A stretch of DNA of 64,000 bases from contig NW_027478388.1 in assembly GCF_051014685.1 (NCBI RefSeq), forward strand, positions 1,971,180 to 2,035,179. Reading direction: 5' to 3'. Every line of letters starts with the position of its first letter. Within the stretch, counting starts at the first letter, position 1. Shown in pieces: positions 9,004 to 22,127 of the stretch. Made by a program: the position numbers and the translations under genes. The DNA is from Ptiloglossa arizonensis (lineage: Eukaryota > Arthropoda > Insecta > Hymenoptera > Colletidae). The notes under the pieces are model-generated. The model had not been told where the DNA came from, ran no database searches, and saw nothing but the letters and a program-made list of their open reading frames with translations.

Positions 9004-11825
9004 CTTCTCAACCATTTCTTAGCTTCAAACTCCCATATCTCGCGAACAGATTGACCAAACCCAGAAATTCCTGCTGCGTCTGAGAGTAGAAACTCGCCCG
9101 ATTACAACAGTATGTGTATTAGCCCTAGGCTATTCTGGATAAGTGGTTGGAGCAGCAGAAGTGCGAGAAATTTGTTGTCTTCTCAACCATTTCTTAGCTT
9201 CAAACTCTCATATCTCGCGAACGGAATGACCCAACCCTAAAATTCCTGTTGCGTGTGAACGCAGAAACTCGCCCGATTACAACGATTTGCCTCTTTTTCC
9301 CTAGGCCATTCTGGTTAAGCGTTTGAAGCAGCAGAAGTGCGAAAAATTTGTTGCCTTCTCAACCATTTCTTAGCTTCAAACTCCCATATCTCGCGCACGG
9401 ATTCACCAAGCCCAAAAATTCCTATTGCGTCTAAAAGTAGAAACTCTCCCGATTACAACGGTATGTGTATTTTTTCCCTAGGCCATTCTGGTTAAGCGTT
9501 TGGAGCAGCAGAATGGCGAAAAATTTGTTGGCTTCTCAACCATTTCTAAGCTTCAAATTCGCATATCTCGCGAACGGTTGGACCAATTCCAAAAATTCCT
9601 CCTCCGTCTGAAAGTAGAAACTCGCCCGATTACAATGGTATGTGTATTTCTTCCCTAGGCCACTCTGGTTAAGCGTTTGGAACAGCAGAAGTGCGAAAAA
9701 TTTGTAACCTTCTCAACCATTTCTTAGCTTCAAACTCCCATATCTCGCGAACGGACTGACCAAACCCAAAAATTCCTGTTGCGTCCTAAAATAGAAACTC
9801 GCCCGATTACAACGGTATGTGTATTTTTTCCCTAGGCCCTTCTCGTTAAGCGTTTGGAGTAACAGAAGTGCGAAAAATTTGTTGTCTTCTCAACCATTTC
9901 TTAGCTTCAAACTCCCATATCTCGCGAACGGATTCACCAAACCCAAAAATTCCTATTGTGTCTGAAAGTAGAAACTGTCCCGATTACAACGGTGTGTGTA
10001 TTTTTTCCCTAGGCCCTTCTCGTTAAGCGTTTGGAGCAGCAGAAGTGCGAAAAATTTGTTGCCTTTTCAACCATTTCTCAGCTTCAAACTCCCATATCTC
10101 GCGAACGGATTGACCGAACCCAGAAATTCCTGCTGCGTCTGAAAGTAGAAGCTCGCCCAATTACAACGGTATGTGTATTTTTTCCCTAGGCCATTCTGGT
10201 TCAGCGTTTCGAGCAGCAGACGTGCGAAAAATTTGTTACCTTCTCAACCATTTCTTAGCTTCAAACTCCCATATCTCGCGAACGGATTGACCAAACCCAA
10301 AAATTCCTGTTGCGTCCTAAAGTAGAAACTCGCCCGATTACAACGGTATGTGTATTTTTTCCCTAGGCCCTTCTCGTTAAGCGTTTGGAGTAACAGAAGT
10401 GCGAAAAATTTGTTGTCTTCTCAACCATTTCTTAGCTTCAAACTCCCATATCTCGCGAACGGATTCACCAAACCCAAAAATTCCTATTGCGTCTGAAAGT
10501 AGAAACTGTCCCGATTACAACGGTTTGTGTATTTTATCCCTAGGCCCTTCTCGTTAAGCGTTTGGAGCAGCAGAAGTGCGAAAAATTTGTTGCCTTTTCA
10601 ACCATTTCTCAGCTTCAAACTCCCATATCTCGCGAACGGATTGACCAAACCCAAAAATTCCTACTGCATCTGAAAGTAGAAACTCGCGCGATTACAACGG
10701 TATGTGTATTTTCCCTAGGCCATTCTGGATAAGTGTTTGGAGCAGCAGAAGTGCGAAAAATTTGTTGTCTTCTCCACCATTTCTTAGCTTCAAACTCCCA
10801 TATCTCGCGAACAGATTGACCAAACCCAGAAATTCCTGCTGCGTATGAAAGTAGAAATTCGCCCGATTACAACAGTATGTGTATTAGCCCTAGGCTATTC
10901 TGGATAAGTGGTTGGAGCAGCAGAAGTGCGAGAAATTTGTTGTCTTCTCAACCATTTCTTAGCTTCAAACTCTCATATCTCGCGAACGGATTGACCCAAC
11001 CCTAAAATTCCTGTTGCGTGTGAACGTAGAAACTCGCCCGATTACAACGGTTTGTCTCTTTTTCCCTAGGCCATTCTGGTTAAGCGTTTGAAGCAGCAGA
11101 AGTGCGAAAAATTTGTTGCCTTCTCAACCATTTCTCAGCTTCAAACTCCCATATCTCGCGAACGGATTGACCAAACTCAAAAATTCCTACTGCATCTGAA
11201 AGTAGAAACTCGCGCGATTACAACGGTATGTGTATTTTCCCTAGGCCATTCTGGATAAGTGTTTGGAGCAGCATAAGTGCGAAAAATTTGTTGTCTTCTC
11301 AACCATTTCTTAGCTTCAAACTCCCATATCTCGCGAACGGATTCACCAAACCCAAAAATTCCTATTGCGACTGAAAGTAGAAACTCTCCCGATTACAACG
11401 GGATGTTTTTTTTTCCCTAAGCCATTCTCGTTAACCGTTTGGAGCAGCAGAAGTGCGAAAAATTTGTTACCTTCTCAACCATTTCTTAGCTTCAAACTCC
11501 CATATCTCGCGCACGGATTCACCAAGCCCAAAAATTCCTATTGCGTCTAAAAGTAGAAACTCTCCCGATTACAACGGTATGTGTATTTTTTCCCTAGGCC
11601 ATTCTGGTTAAGCGTTTGGGGCAGCAGAATGGCGAAAAATTTGTTGGCTTCTCAACCATTTCTAAGCTTCAAATTCGCATATCTCGCGAACGGTTTGACC
11701 AATTCCAAAAATTCCTCCTCCGTCTGAAAGTAGAAACTCGCCCGATTACAGTGGTATGTGTATTTCTTCCCTAGGCCACTCTGGTTAAGCGTTTGGAACA
11801 GAAGAAGTGCGAAAAATTTGTAGCC
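8829..11825. repeat. Higher-order repeat, copy 2 (2997 bp, 17-mer)
   Basis: Same unit as the preceding 3174-bp repeat but one monomer (177 bp) shorter. The offset between copies is 3,174 up to about 11,410, then 2,997. The missing monomer corresponds to about 8,250-8,430, where copy 1 has GCAGCAGCAGTGCG followed by a CCCCATTAC monomer. Here the two flanking monomers have fused into one hybrid (AAGCCATTCTCGTTAACC, 11,419-11,436). This is what unequal crossing-over in register predicts. Confidence 0.85.
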
Positions 11826-14580
11826 TTCTCAACCATTTCTTGGCTTCAAACTCCCATATCTCGCGAACGGATTGACCTAACCCAAATTTCCTATTGCATC
11901 TGAGAGTCGAAACTCGCCCGATTACAACGGTATGTGTATTTTGTCCCTAGGCCATTCTGGTTAAGCGTTTGGAGCAGCAGAAGTGCGAAAAATTTGTTGT
12001 GTTCTCAACCATTTCTTAGCTTCAAACTCCCATATCTCGCGAACGGATTGACCTATCCCAAAAATTCCTGTTGCATCTTAAAGTAGAAACTCGCCCGATT
12101 ACAACGGTATGTGTATTTTTTCCTTAGGCCATTCTGGTTAAGCGTTTGGTGCAGCAGAATTGCGAAAAATTTTTTGCCTTCTCAACCATTTCTTGGCTTC
12201 AAACTCCCATATCTCGCGAGCGGATTGACCTAACCCAAATTTCCTATTGCATCTGAGAGTCGAAACTCGCCCGATTACAACGGTATGTGTATTTTGTCCC
12301 TAGGCCATTCTGGTTAAGCGTTTGGAGCAGCAGAAGTGCGAAAAATTTGTTGTCTTCTCAACCATTTCTTAGCTACAAACTCCCATATCTCGCGAACGGA
12401 TTGACCTACCCCAAAAATTCCTGTTGCATCTGAAAGTAGAAACTCGCCCGATTACAACGGTATGTGTATTTTATCCTTAGGCCATTCTGGTTAAGCGTTT
12501 GGTGCAGCAGAATTGCGAAAAATTTTTTGCCTTCTCGATCATTTCTTGTCTTCAAGCTCCCATATCTCGCGAACGGATTGACCTAACCCAAAAATTCCTA
12601 TTGCATCTGAAAGTAGAAACTCGCCCTATTAGAGCGGTACGTGTATTTTTTCCCTAGGCCATTCTGGTTAAGCTTTCGGAGCAGCAGAACTGCGAAAAAT
12701 TTTTTGCCCTCTCAACAATTTTTTAGCTTCAAAGTCCCATATCTCGCGAACGGATTGACCAAACCCAAAAATTCCTGTTTCATCTGAAAGTAGAAACTCG
12801 CCTGATTACAACGGTATGTGTATTTTTTCCCTAGGCCCTTCTGGTTAAGCGTTTGAAGCAGCAGAATTGCGAAAAATTTTTTGCCTTCTCAACCATTTCT
12901 TGGCTTCAAACTCCCACATCTCGCGAACGGATTGATCTAACCCAAAAATTCCTATTGCGTCTGAAAGTAGAAACTCGCCCGATTACAACGGTATGTGTAC
13001 TTTTTCCCTACGCCATTCTGGTTAAGCGTTTGGAGCAGCAGAATTGCGAAAAATTTTTTGCCTTCTCAACCATTTCTTGGCTTCAAACTCCCGTATCTCG
13101 CAAACGGATTGACCTAACCCAAAAATTCCTATTGCATCTGAAAGTAGAAACTCGCTCGATACAACGGTATGTGTATTTTTTCCCTAGGCCATTCTGGTTA
13201 AGCGTTTGTAGCCGCAGATTTGGGAAAAATTTTTTGCCTTCTCAACCATTTCTTGGCTACAAACTCCCATATCTCGCGAACGGATTGACCTAACCCAAAA
13301 ATTTCTATTGCGTCTGAAAGTAGAAACTCGCCCGATTACAACGGTATGTGTATTTTTTCCCTAGGCCATTCTGGTTAAGCGTTTGGAGCAGCAGAATTGC
13401 GAAAAATTTTTAGCGTTCTCAACCATTTCTTGAATTCAAACTCACATATCTCGCGAACGGATTGACCTGACCCAAAAATTCGTGTTGCGTCTGAAAGTAG
13501 AAACTCGCCCGATTACAAAGGTATGTGTATTCTTTCCCTAGGCCATTCTGGTTAAGCGTTTGGAGCAGCAGAATTGTGAAAAATTTTTTGCCTTCTCTAC
13601 CATTTCTTGTCTTCAAGCTCCCATATCTCGCGAACGGATTGACCTAACCCAAAAATTCCTATTGCATCTGAAAGTAGAAACTCGCGCGGTTACAACGGTA
13701 TGTGTATTTTTTCCCTAGGCCATTCTGGTTAAGCGTTTGGAGCAGCAGAATTATGAAAAATTTTTTGCCTTCTCTACCATTTCTTGGCTTCAAACTCCCA
13801 TATCTCGCGAACGGATTGACCTCACCCAAAAATTCCTGTTGCGTCTGAAAGTAGAAACTCGCCCGATTACAACGGTACGTGAATTTTTCCCCTAGGCCAT
13901 ACTGGTTAAGCGTCTGGAGCAGCAGAAGTGCGAAAAATTTGTTGTCTTGTCAACCATTTCTTAGATTCAAAGTCCCATATCTCGCGAACGGATTGACCTA
14001 TCCCAAAAATTCCTGTTGCATTTGAAAGTAGAAACTCGCCCGATTACAACGGTATGTGAATTTTTTCCTTAGGCCATTCTGGTTAAGCGTTTGGTGCAGC
14101 AGAATTGCGAAAAATTCTTTGCCTTCTCAAACATTTCTTGGCTTCAAACTCCCATATCTCGCGAACGGATTGACCTAACCCAAATTTCCTATTGCATCTG
14201 AAACTAGAAACTCGCCCGATTACAACGGTATGTGTATTTTTTCCCTGGGCCATTCTGGTTAAGCGTTTGGAGCAGCAGAATTGCGAAAAATTTTTTGCCT
14301 TCTCGATCATTTCTTGTCTTCAAGTTCCCATATCTCGCGAACGGATTGACCTAACCCAAAAATCCCTATTGCATCTGAAACTAGAAACTCGCCCGATTAC
14401 AACGGTATGTGTATTTTTCCCTAGGCCATTCTGGTTAAGCGTTTGGAGCAGCAGAATTGTGAAAAATTTTTTGCCTTCTCTACCATTTCTTGGCTTCAAA
14501 CTCCCATATCTCGCGAACGGATTGACCTATCCCAAAAATTCCTATTGCATCTGAGAGTAGAAACTCGCCCGATTACAACG

Positions 14581-15640
14581 GTATGTGTATTTTGTCCCTA
14601 GGCCATTCTGGTTAAGCGTTTGGAGCAGCAGAAGTGCGAAAAATTTGTTGTCTTCTCAACCATTTCTTAGCTTCAAACTCCCATATCTCGCGAACGGATT
14701 GACCTATCCCAAAAATTCCTGTTGCAGTTGAAAGTAGAAACTCGCCCGATTACAACGGTATGTGTATTTTTTCCTTAGGCCATTCTGGTTAAGCGTTTGG
14801 TGAAGCAGAATTGCGAAAAATTCTTTGCCTTCTCATCCATTTCTTGGCTTCAAACTCCCATATCTCGCGAACGGATTGACCTAACCCAAATTTCCTATTG
14901 CATCTGAAACTAGAAACTCGCCCGATTACAACGGTATGTGTATTTTTTCCCTGGGCCATTCTGGTTAAGCGTTTGGAGCAGCAGAATTGCGAAAAATTTT
15001 TTGCCTTCTCGATCATTTCTTGTCTTCAAGCTCCCATATCTCGCGAACGGATTGACCTAACCCAAAAATTCCTATTGCATCTGAAACTAGAAACTCGCCC
15101 GATTACAACGGTATGTGTATTTTGTCCCTAGGCCATTCTGGTTAAGCGTTTGGAGCAGCAGAAGTGCGAAAAATTTGTTGTCTTCTCAAACATTTCTTAG
15201 GTTCAAACTCCCATATCTCGCGAACGGATTGACCTATCCCAAAAATTCCTGTTGCATTTGAAAGTAGAAACTCGCCCGATTACAACGGTATGTGTATTTT
15301 TTCCTTAGGCCATTCTGGTTAAGCGTTTGGTGCAGCAGAATTGCGAAAAATTCTTTGCCTTCTCAACCATTTCTTGGCTTCAAACTCCCATATCTCGCGA
15401 ACGGATTGACCTAACCCAAATTTCCTATTGCATCTGAAACTAGAAACTCGCCCGATTACAACGGTATGTGTATTTTTTCCCTGGGCCATTCTGGTTAAGC
15501 GTTTGGAGCAGCAGAATTGCGAAAAATTTTTTGCCTTCTCGATCATTTCTTGTCTTCAAGCTCCCATATCTCGCGAACGGATTGACCTAACCCAAAAGTT
15601 CCTATTGCATCTGAAACTAGAAACTCGCCCGATTACAACG
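14581..15640. repeat. 530-bp trimer, two copies
   Basis: Units 14,581-15,110 and 15,111-15,640 share the order GTATTTTGTCCC monomer, TTCCTTAGG / GCAGAATTGCG monomer, CCCTGGGCC / GATCATTTC monomer. The period is 530 = 3 x 177 - 1, because one monomer has the shortened CCCAAATTTCC. The units differ by a few bases (GGTGAAGC against GGTGCAGC; CTCATCC against CTCAACC; GTTGCAGTTG against GTTGCATTTG). The second unit recurs at 23,756-24,285. Confidence 0.8.
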
Positions 15641-17564
15641 GTATGTGTATTTTTTCCCTAGGCCATTCTGGTTAAGCGTTTGGAGCAGCAGAATTGTGAA
15701 AAATTTTTTGCCTTCTCTACCATTTCTTGGCTTCAAACTCCCATATCTCGCGAACGGATTGACCTATCCCAAAAATTCCTATTGCATCTGAGAGTAGAAA
15801 CTCGCCCGATTACAACGGTATGTGTATTTTTTCCCTAGGCCATTCTGGTTAAGCGTTTGGAGCAGCAGAATTGTGAAAAATTTTTTGCCTCCTCTACCAT
15901 TTCTTGGCTTCAAACTCCCATGTCTCGCCAACGGATTGACCTAACCCAAAAATTCCTGTTGTGTCTGAAAGTAGAAACTCGCCCGATTACAACGGTATGT
16001 GTATTTTTTCCCCAGGCCATTCTGGTTAAGCGTTTGGAGCAGCAGAATTGCGAAAATTTTTTTGCCTTCTCAACCATTTCTTGGCTTCAAACTCCCATAT
16101 CTCGCGAACGGATTGACCTAACCCAAATTTCCTATTGCATCTGAGAGTCGAAACTCGCCCGATTATAACGGTATGTGTATTTTGTCCCTAGGACATTCTG
16201 GTTAAGCGTTTGGAGCAGCAGAAGTGCGAAAAATTTGTTGTCTTCTCAACCATTTCTTAGCTTCAAACTACCATATCTCGCGAACGGATTGACCTATCCC
16301 AAAAATTCCTGTTGCATCTTAAAGTAGAAACTCGCCCTATTACAGCGGTACGTGTATTTTTTCCCTAGGCCATTCTGGTTAAGCTTTTGGAGCAGCAGAA
16401 CTGCGAAAAATTTTTTGCCCTCTCAACCATTTCTTAGCTTCAAAGTCCCATATCTCGCGAACGGATTGACCAAACCCAAAAATTCCTGTTTCATCTGAAA
16501 GGAGAAACTCGCCTGATTATAACGGTATGTGTATTTTTTCCCTAGGCCCTTCTGGTTAAGCGTTTGAAGCAGCACAATTGAGAAAAATTGTTTGCCTTCT
16601 CAACCATTTCTTGGCTTCAAACTCCCACATCTCGCGAACGGATTGATCTAACCCAAAAATTCCTATTGCGTCTGAAAGTAGAAACTCGCCCGATTACAAC
16701 GGTATGTGTATTTTTTCCCTACGCCATTCTGGTTAAGCGTTTGGAGCAGCAGAATTGCGAAAAATTTTTTGCCTTCTCAACCATTTCTTGGCTTCAAGGT
16801 CCCATATCACGCGAACGGATTGACCAAACCCAAAAATTCCTGTTGCATCTGAAAGTAGAAGCTCGCCCGATTACAACGGTATGTGTATTTTTTCCCTAGG
16901 CCATTCTGGTTAAGCGTTAGGAGCAGCAGAATTGCGAAAAATTTTTTGCCTTCTCAACCATTTCTTGGCGTCAAACTCCCATATCTCGCGAACGGATTGA
17001 CCTAACCCAAAAATTCCTCTTGTATCTGAAAGTAGAAACTCGCCCGATTACAACGGTGTGTGTATTTTTTTCCAGGGCCATTCTGGTTAAGCGTTTGGAG
17101 CAGCAGAATTGCGAAAAATTTTTTGCCTTCTCAACCATTTCTTGGCTTCAAACTCCCGTATCTCGCGAACGGATTGACCTAACCCAAAAATTCCTATTGC
17201 ATCTGAAAGTAGAAACTCGCTCGATTACAACGGTATGTGTATTTTTTCCCTAGGCCATTCTGGTTAAGCGTTTGTAGCCGCAGAATTGGGAAAAATTTTT
17301 TGCCTTCTCAACCATTTCTTGGCTACAAACTCCCATATCTCGCGAACGGATTGACCTAACCCAAAAATTTCTATTGCGTCTGAAAGTAGAAACTCGCCCG
17401 ATTACAACGGTATCTGTATTTTTTCCTTAGGCCATTCTGGTTAAGCGTTTGGTGCAGCAGAATTGCGAAAAATTTTTTGCCTTCTCAACCATTTCTTGTC
17501 TTCAAGCTCCCATATCTCGCGAACGGATTGACCTAACCCAAAAATTCCTATTGCATCTGAAAGT

Positions 17565-17722
17565 AGAAACTCGCGCGGTTACAACGGTATGTGTATTTTT
17601 TCCCTAGGCCATTCTGGTTAAGCGTTTGGAGCAGCAGAATTATGAAAAATTTTTTGCCTTCAAACTCCCATATCTCGCGAACGCAATGACCTAACCCAAA
17701 AACTCCTGTTGCGTCTGAAAGT
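17565..17722. repeat. Monomer with 19-bp deletion
   Basis: Between GCCTT and CAAACTCCC (join at 17,658-17,661) the usual 19 bp holding CTCTACCATT and TTGGC are missing. The deletion lies between two direct CTTC repeats, so slippage or microhomology joining is a likely cause. The undeleted parent allele, also with GAATTATG, is seen near 13,760 and 23,120. The deleted allele recurs at 26,479-26,482 and 27,521-27,524, having been copied with its surrounding unit. Confidence 0.85.
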
Positions 17723-18800
17723 AGAAACTCGCCCGATTACAACGGTACGTGAATTTTTCCCCTAGGCCATACTTGTTAAGCGTCTGGAGCAGCAGAAGTG
17801 CGAAAAATTTGTTGTCTTGTCAACCATTTCTTAGATTCAAAGTCCCATATCTCGCGAACGGATTGACCTATCCCAAAAATTCCTGTTGCATTTGAAAGTA
17901 GAAACTCGCCCGATTACAACGGTATGTGTATTTTTTCCTTAGGCCATTCTGGTTAAGCGTTTGGTGCAGCAGAGTTGCGAAAAATTTTTTGCCTTCTCAA
18001 CCATTTCTTGGCTTCAAACTCCCATATCTCGCGAACGGATTGACCTAACCCAAATTTCCTATTGCATTTGAGAGTCGAAACTCGCCCGATTACAACGGTA
18101 TGTGTATTTTGTCCCTAGGCCATTCTGGTTAAGCGTTTGGAGCAGCAGAAGTGCGAAAAACTTGTTGTCTTCTCAACCATTTCTTAGTTTCAAACTCCCA
18201 TATCTCGCGAACGGATTGATCTATCCCAAAAATTCCTGTTGCATCTGAAAGTAGAACCTCGCCCGATTACAACGGTATTTGTATTTTTTCCTTAGGCCAT
18301 TCTGGTTAAGCGTTTGGTGCAGCAGAATTGCGAAAAATTTTTTGCCTTCTCGATCATTTCTTGTCTTCAAGCTCCCATATCTCGCGAACGGTATGACATA
18401 ACCCAAAAGTTCCTATTGCATCTGAAAGTAGAAACTCGCCCGATTACAACGGTATGTGTATTTTTTCCCTAGGCCATTCTGGTTACGCGTTTGGAGCAGC
18501 AGAATTGTGAAAAATTTTTTGCCTTCTCTACCATTTCTTGGCTTCAAACTCCCATATCTCGCGAACGGATTGACCTAACCCAAAAATTTCTATTGCGTCT
18601 GAAAGTAGAAACTCGCCCGATTACAAAGGTATGTGTATTCTTTCCCTAGGCCATTCTGGTTAAGCGTTTGGAGCAGCAGAATTGTGAAAAATTGTTTGCC
18701 TTCTCTACCATTTCTTTGCTTCAAAGTCCCATATCTCGCGAACGGATCGACCTAAACCAAAAATTCCTATTGTAACTGAAAGTAGAATCTCGCCCGATTA

Positions 18801-20300
18801 CAACGGTATGTGTATTTTTTCCCTAGGCCATTCTGGTTAAGCGTTTGGAGCAGCGGAATTGTGAAAAATTTTTTGCCTCCTCTACCATTTCTTGGCTTCA
18901 AACTCCCATGTCTCGCCAACGGATTGACCTAACCCAAAAATTCCTGTTGCGTCTGAAAGTAGAAACTCGCCCGATTACAACGGTATGTGTATTTTTTCCC
19001 CAGGCCATTCTGGTTAAGCGTTTGGAGCAGCAGAATTGCGAAAATTTTTTTGCCTTCTCAACCATTTCTTGGCTTCAAACTCCCATATCTCGCGAACGGA
19101 TTGACCTAACCCAAATTTCCTATTGCATCTGAGAGTCGAAACTCGCCCGATTACAACGGTATGTGTATTTTGTCCCTAGGCCATTCTGGTTAAGCGTTTG
19201 GAGCAGCAGAAGTGCGAAAAATTTGTTGTGTTCTCAACCATTTCTTGGCTTCAAACTCCCATGTCTCGCCAACGGAATGACCTAACCCAATAATTTCTAT
19301 GGCATCTGAAAGTAGAAACTCGCCCGATTACAACGGTATGTGTATTTTTTCCCCAGGCCATTCTGGTTAAGCGTTTGGAGCAGCAGAACTGCGAAAAATT
19401 TTTTGCCTTCTCAACCATTTCTTGGCTTCAAACTCCCATATCTCGCGAACGGATTGACCTAACCCAAATTTCCTATTGCATCTGAAAGTCGAAACTCGCC
19501 CGATTACAACGGTATGTGTATTTTGTCCCTAAGTCATTCTGGTTAAGCGTTTGGAGCAGCAGAAGTGCGAAAAATTTGTTGTCTTGTCAACCATTTCTTA
19601 GATTCAAAGTCCCATATCTCGCGAACGCAATGACCTAACCCAAAAATTCCTGTTGCATCTTAAAGTAGAAACTCGCCCGATTACAACGGTATGTGTATTT
19701 TTTCCTTAGGCCATTCTGGTTAAGCGTTTGGAGCAGCAGAATTGTGAAAAATTTTTTGCCTTCTCTACCATTTCTTGGCTTCAAACTCCCATATCTCGCG
19801 AACGGATTGACCTATCCCAAAAATTCCTATTGCATCTGAGAGTAGAAACTCGCCCGATTACAACGGTATGTGTATTTTTTCCCTAGGCCATTCTGGTTAA
19901 GCGTTTGGAGCAGCGGAATTGTGAAAAATTTTTTGCCTCCTCTACTATTTCTTGGCTTCAAACTCCCATGTCTCGCCAACGGATTGACCTAACCCAAAAA
20001 TTCCTGTTGCGTCTGAAAGTAGAAACTCGCCCGATTACAACGGTATGTGTATTTTTTCCCCAGGCCATTCTGGTTAAGCGTTTGGAGCAGCAGAATTGCG
20101 AAAATTTTTTTGCCTTCTCAACCATTTCTTGGCTTCAAACTCCCATATCTCGCGAACGGATTGACCTAACCCAAATTTCCTATTGCATCTGAGAGTCGAA
20201 ACTCGCCCGATTACAACGGTATGTGTATTTTGTCCCTAGGCCATTCTGGTTAAGCGTTTGGAGCAGCAGAAGTGCGAAAAATTTGTTGTGTTCTCAACCA
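18801..20300. repeat. 1060-bp hexamer, one and a half copies
   Basis: Bases 18,801-19,240 recur at 19,861-20,300 at offset 1,060. Both have GCAGCGGAATTG, GCCTCCTCTAC and CATGTCTCGCCAACGG. After 19,240 the first copy continues with a CAACGGAATGACC / CAATAATTTC monomer that also recurs at about 28.93-29.31 kb, while the second copy enters the segmental duplication beginning at 20.11 kb. Confidence 0.8.
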
Positions 20301-20711
20301 TTTCTTAGCTTCAAACTCCAATATCTCGCGAACGGATTGACCTATCCCAAAAATTCCTGTTGCATCTTAAAGTAGAAACTCGCCCGATTACAACGGTATG
20401 TGTATTTTTTCCTTAGGCCATTCTGGTTAAGCGTTTGGTGCAGCAGAATTGCGAAAAATTTTTTGCCTTCTCAACCATTTCTTGGCTTCAAACTCCCATA
20501 TCTCGCGAGCGGATTGACCTAACCCAAATTTCCTATTGCATCTGAGAGTCGAAACTCGCCCGATTACAACGGTATGTGTATTTTGTCCCTAGGCCATTCT
20601 GGTTAAGCGTTTGGAGCAGCAGAAGTGCGAAAAATTTGTTGTCTTCTCAACCATTTCTTAGCTACAAACTCCCATATCTCGCGAACGGATTGACCTACCC
20701 CAAAAATTCCT

Positions 20712-22127
20712 GTTGCATCTGAAAGTAGAAACTCGCCCGATTACAACGGTATGTGTATTTTATCCTTAGGCCATTCTGGTTAAGCGTTTGGTGCAGCAGA
20801 ATTGCGAAAAATTTTTTGCCTTCTCGATCATTTCTTGTCTTCAAGCTCCCATATCTCGCGAACGGATTGACCTAACCCAAAAATTCCTATTGCATCTGAA
20901 AGTAGAAACTCGCCCTATTAGAGCGGTACGTGTATTTTTTCCCTAGGCCATTCTGGTTAAGCTTTCGGAGCAGCAGAACTGCGAAAAATTTTTTGCCCTC
21001 TCAACAATTTTTTAGCTTCAAAGTCCCATATCTCGCGAACGGATTGACCAAACCCAAAAATTCCTGTTTCATCTGAAAGTAGAAACTCGCCTGATTACAA
21101 CGGTATGTGTATTTTTTCCCTAGGCCCTTCTGGTTAAGCGTTTGAAGCAGCAGAATTGCGAAAAATTTTTTGCCTTCTCAACCATTTCTTGGCTTCAAAC
21201 TCCCACATCTCGCGAACGGATTGATCTAACCCAAAAATTCCTATTGCGTCTGAAAGTAGAAACTCGCCCGATTACAACGGTATGTGTACTTTTTCCCTAC
21301 GCCATTCTGGTTAAGCGTTTGGAGCAGCAGAATTGCGAAAAATTTTTTGCCTTCTCAACCATTTCTTGGCTTCAAACTCCCGTATCTCGCAAACGGATTG
21401 ACCTAACCCAAAAATTCCTATTGCATCTGAAAGTAGAAACTCGCCCGATTACAACGGTATGTGTATTTTATCCTTAGGCCATTCTGGTTAAGCGTTTGGT
21501 GCAGCAGAATTGCGAAAAATTTTTTGCCTTCTCGATCATTTCTTGTCTTCAAGCTCCCATATCTCGCGAACGGATTGACCTAACCCAAAAATTCCTATTG
21601 CATCTGAAAGTAGAAACTCGCCCTATTAGAGCGGTACGTGTATTTTTTCCCTAGGCCATTCTGGTTAAGCTTTCGGAGCAGCAGAACTGCGAAAAATTTT
21701 TTGCCCTCTCAACAATTTTTTAGCTTCAAAGTCCCATATCTCGCGAACGGATTGACCAAACCCAAAAATTCCTGTTTCATCTGAAAGTAGAAACTCGCCT
21801 GATTACAACGGTATGTGTATTTTTTCCCTAGGCCCTTCTGGTTAAGCGTTTGAAGCAGCAGAATTGCGAAAAATTTTTTGCCTTCTCAACCATTTCTTGG
21901 CTTCAAACTCCCACATCTCGCGAACGGATTGATCTAACCCAAAAATTCCTATTGCGTCTGAAAGTAGAAACTCGCCCGATTACAACGGTATGTGTACTTT
22001 TTCCCTACGCCATTCTGGTTAAGCGTTTGGAGCAGCAGAATTGCGAAAAATTTTTTGCCTTCTCAACCATTTCTTGGCTTCAAACTCCCGTATCTCGCAA
22101 ACGGATTGACCTAACCCAAAAATTCCT
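20712..22127. repeat. 708-bp tetramer, two tandem copies
   Basis: Units of about 20,712-21,419 and 21,420-22,127 are four full monomers each (4 x 177 = 708). Markers repeated in both include GTATTTTATCC, CTATTAGAGCGG, AAGCTTTCGG, CAACAATTTTTTAGC and GTACTTTTTCCCTACGCC. I saw no difference inside the unit. Copy 1 of the segmental duplication has this tetramer only once (12.42-13.13 kb), so the doubling came after the larger duplication, or one copy was lost there. Confidence 0.85.

Larger units (their letters stand above)
11826..18840. repeat. Segmental duplication, copy 1 (partner 20.11-28.70 kb)
   Basis: The segment aligns with the downstream one in the same order, but the offset changes in steps of about whole monomers: 8,289 (to about 13.14 kb), 8,998 (to 13.60), 9,351 (to about 14.05), 8,645 (from about 14.76 to 16.5), 8,821 (to about 18.5), then 9,863 (to 18.84). 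The steps are +4, +2, -4, +1 and +6 monomers. Rare variants shared by both copies include CTCGCGAGCGG, GCACAATTGAG, GTAGCCGCAG and the 19-bp deletion. This copy has a private 1-bp loss at CTCGCTCGATACAACGG (13,153). Confidence 0.85.

Noticed and set aside
13429..13436. Isolated restriction-site-like palindrome TGAATTCA in a monomer (also near 22,429)
   Set aside because: A single-monomer variant copied by segment duplication, with no sign of function.
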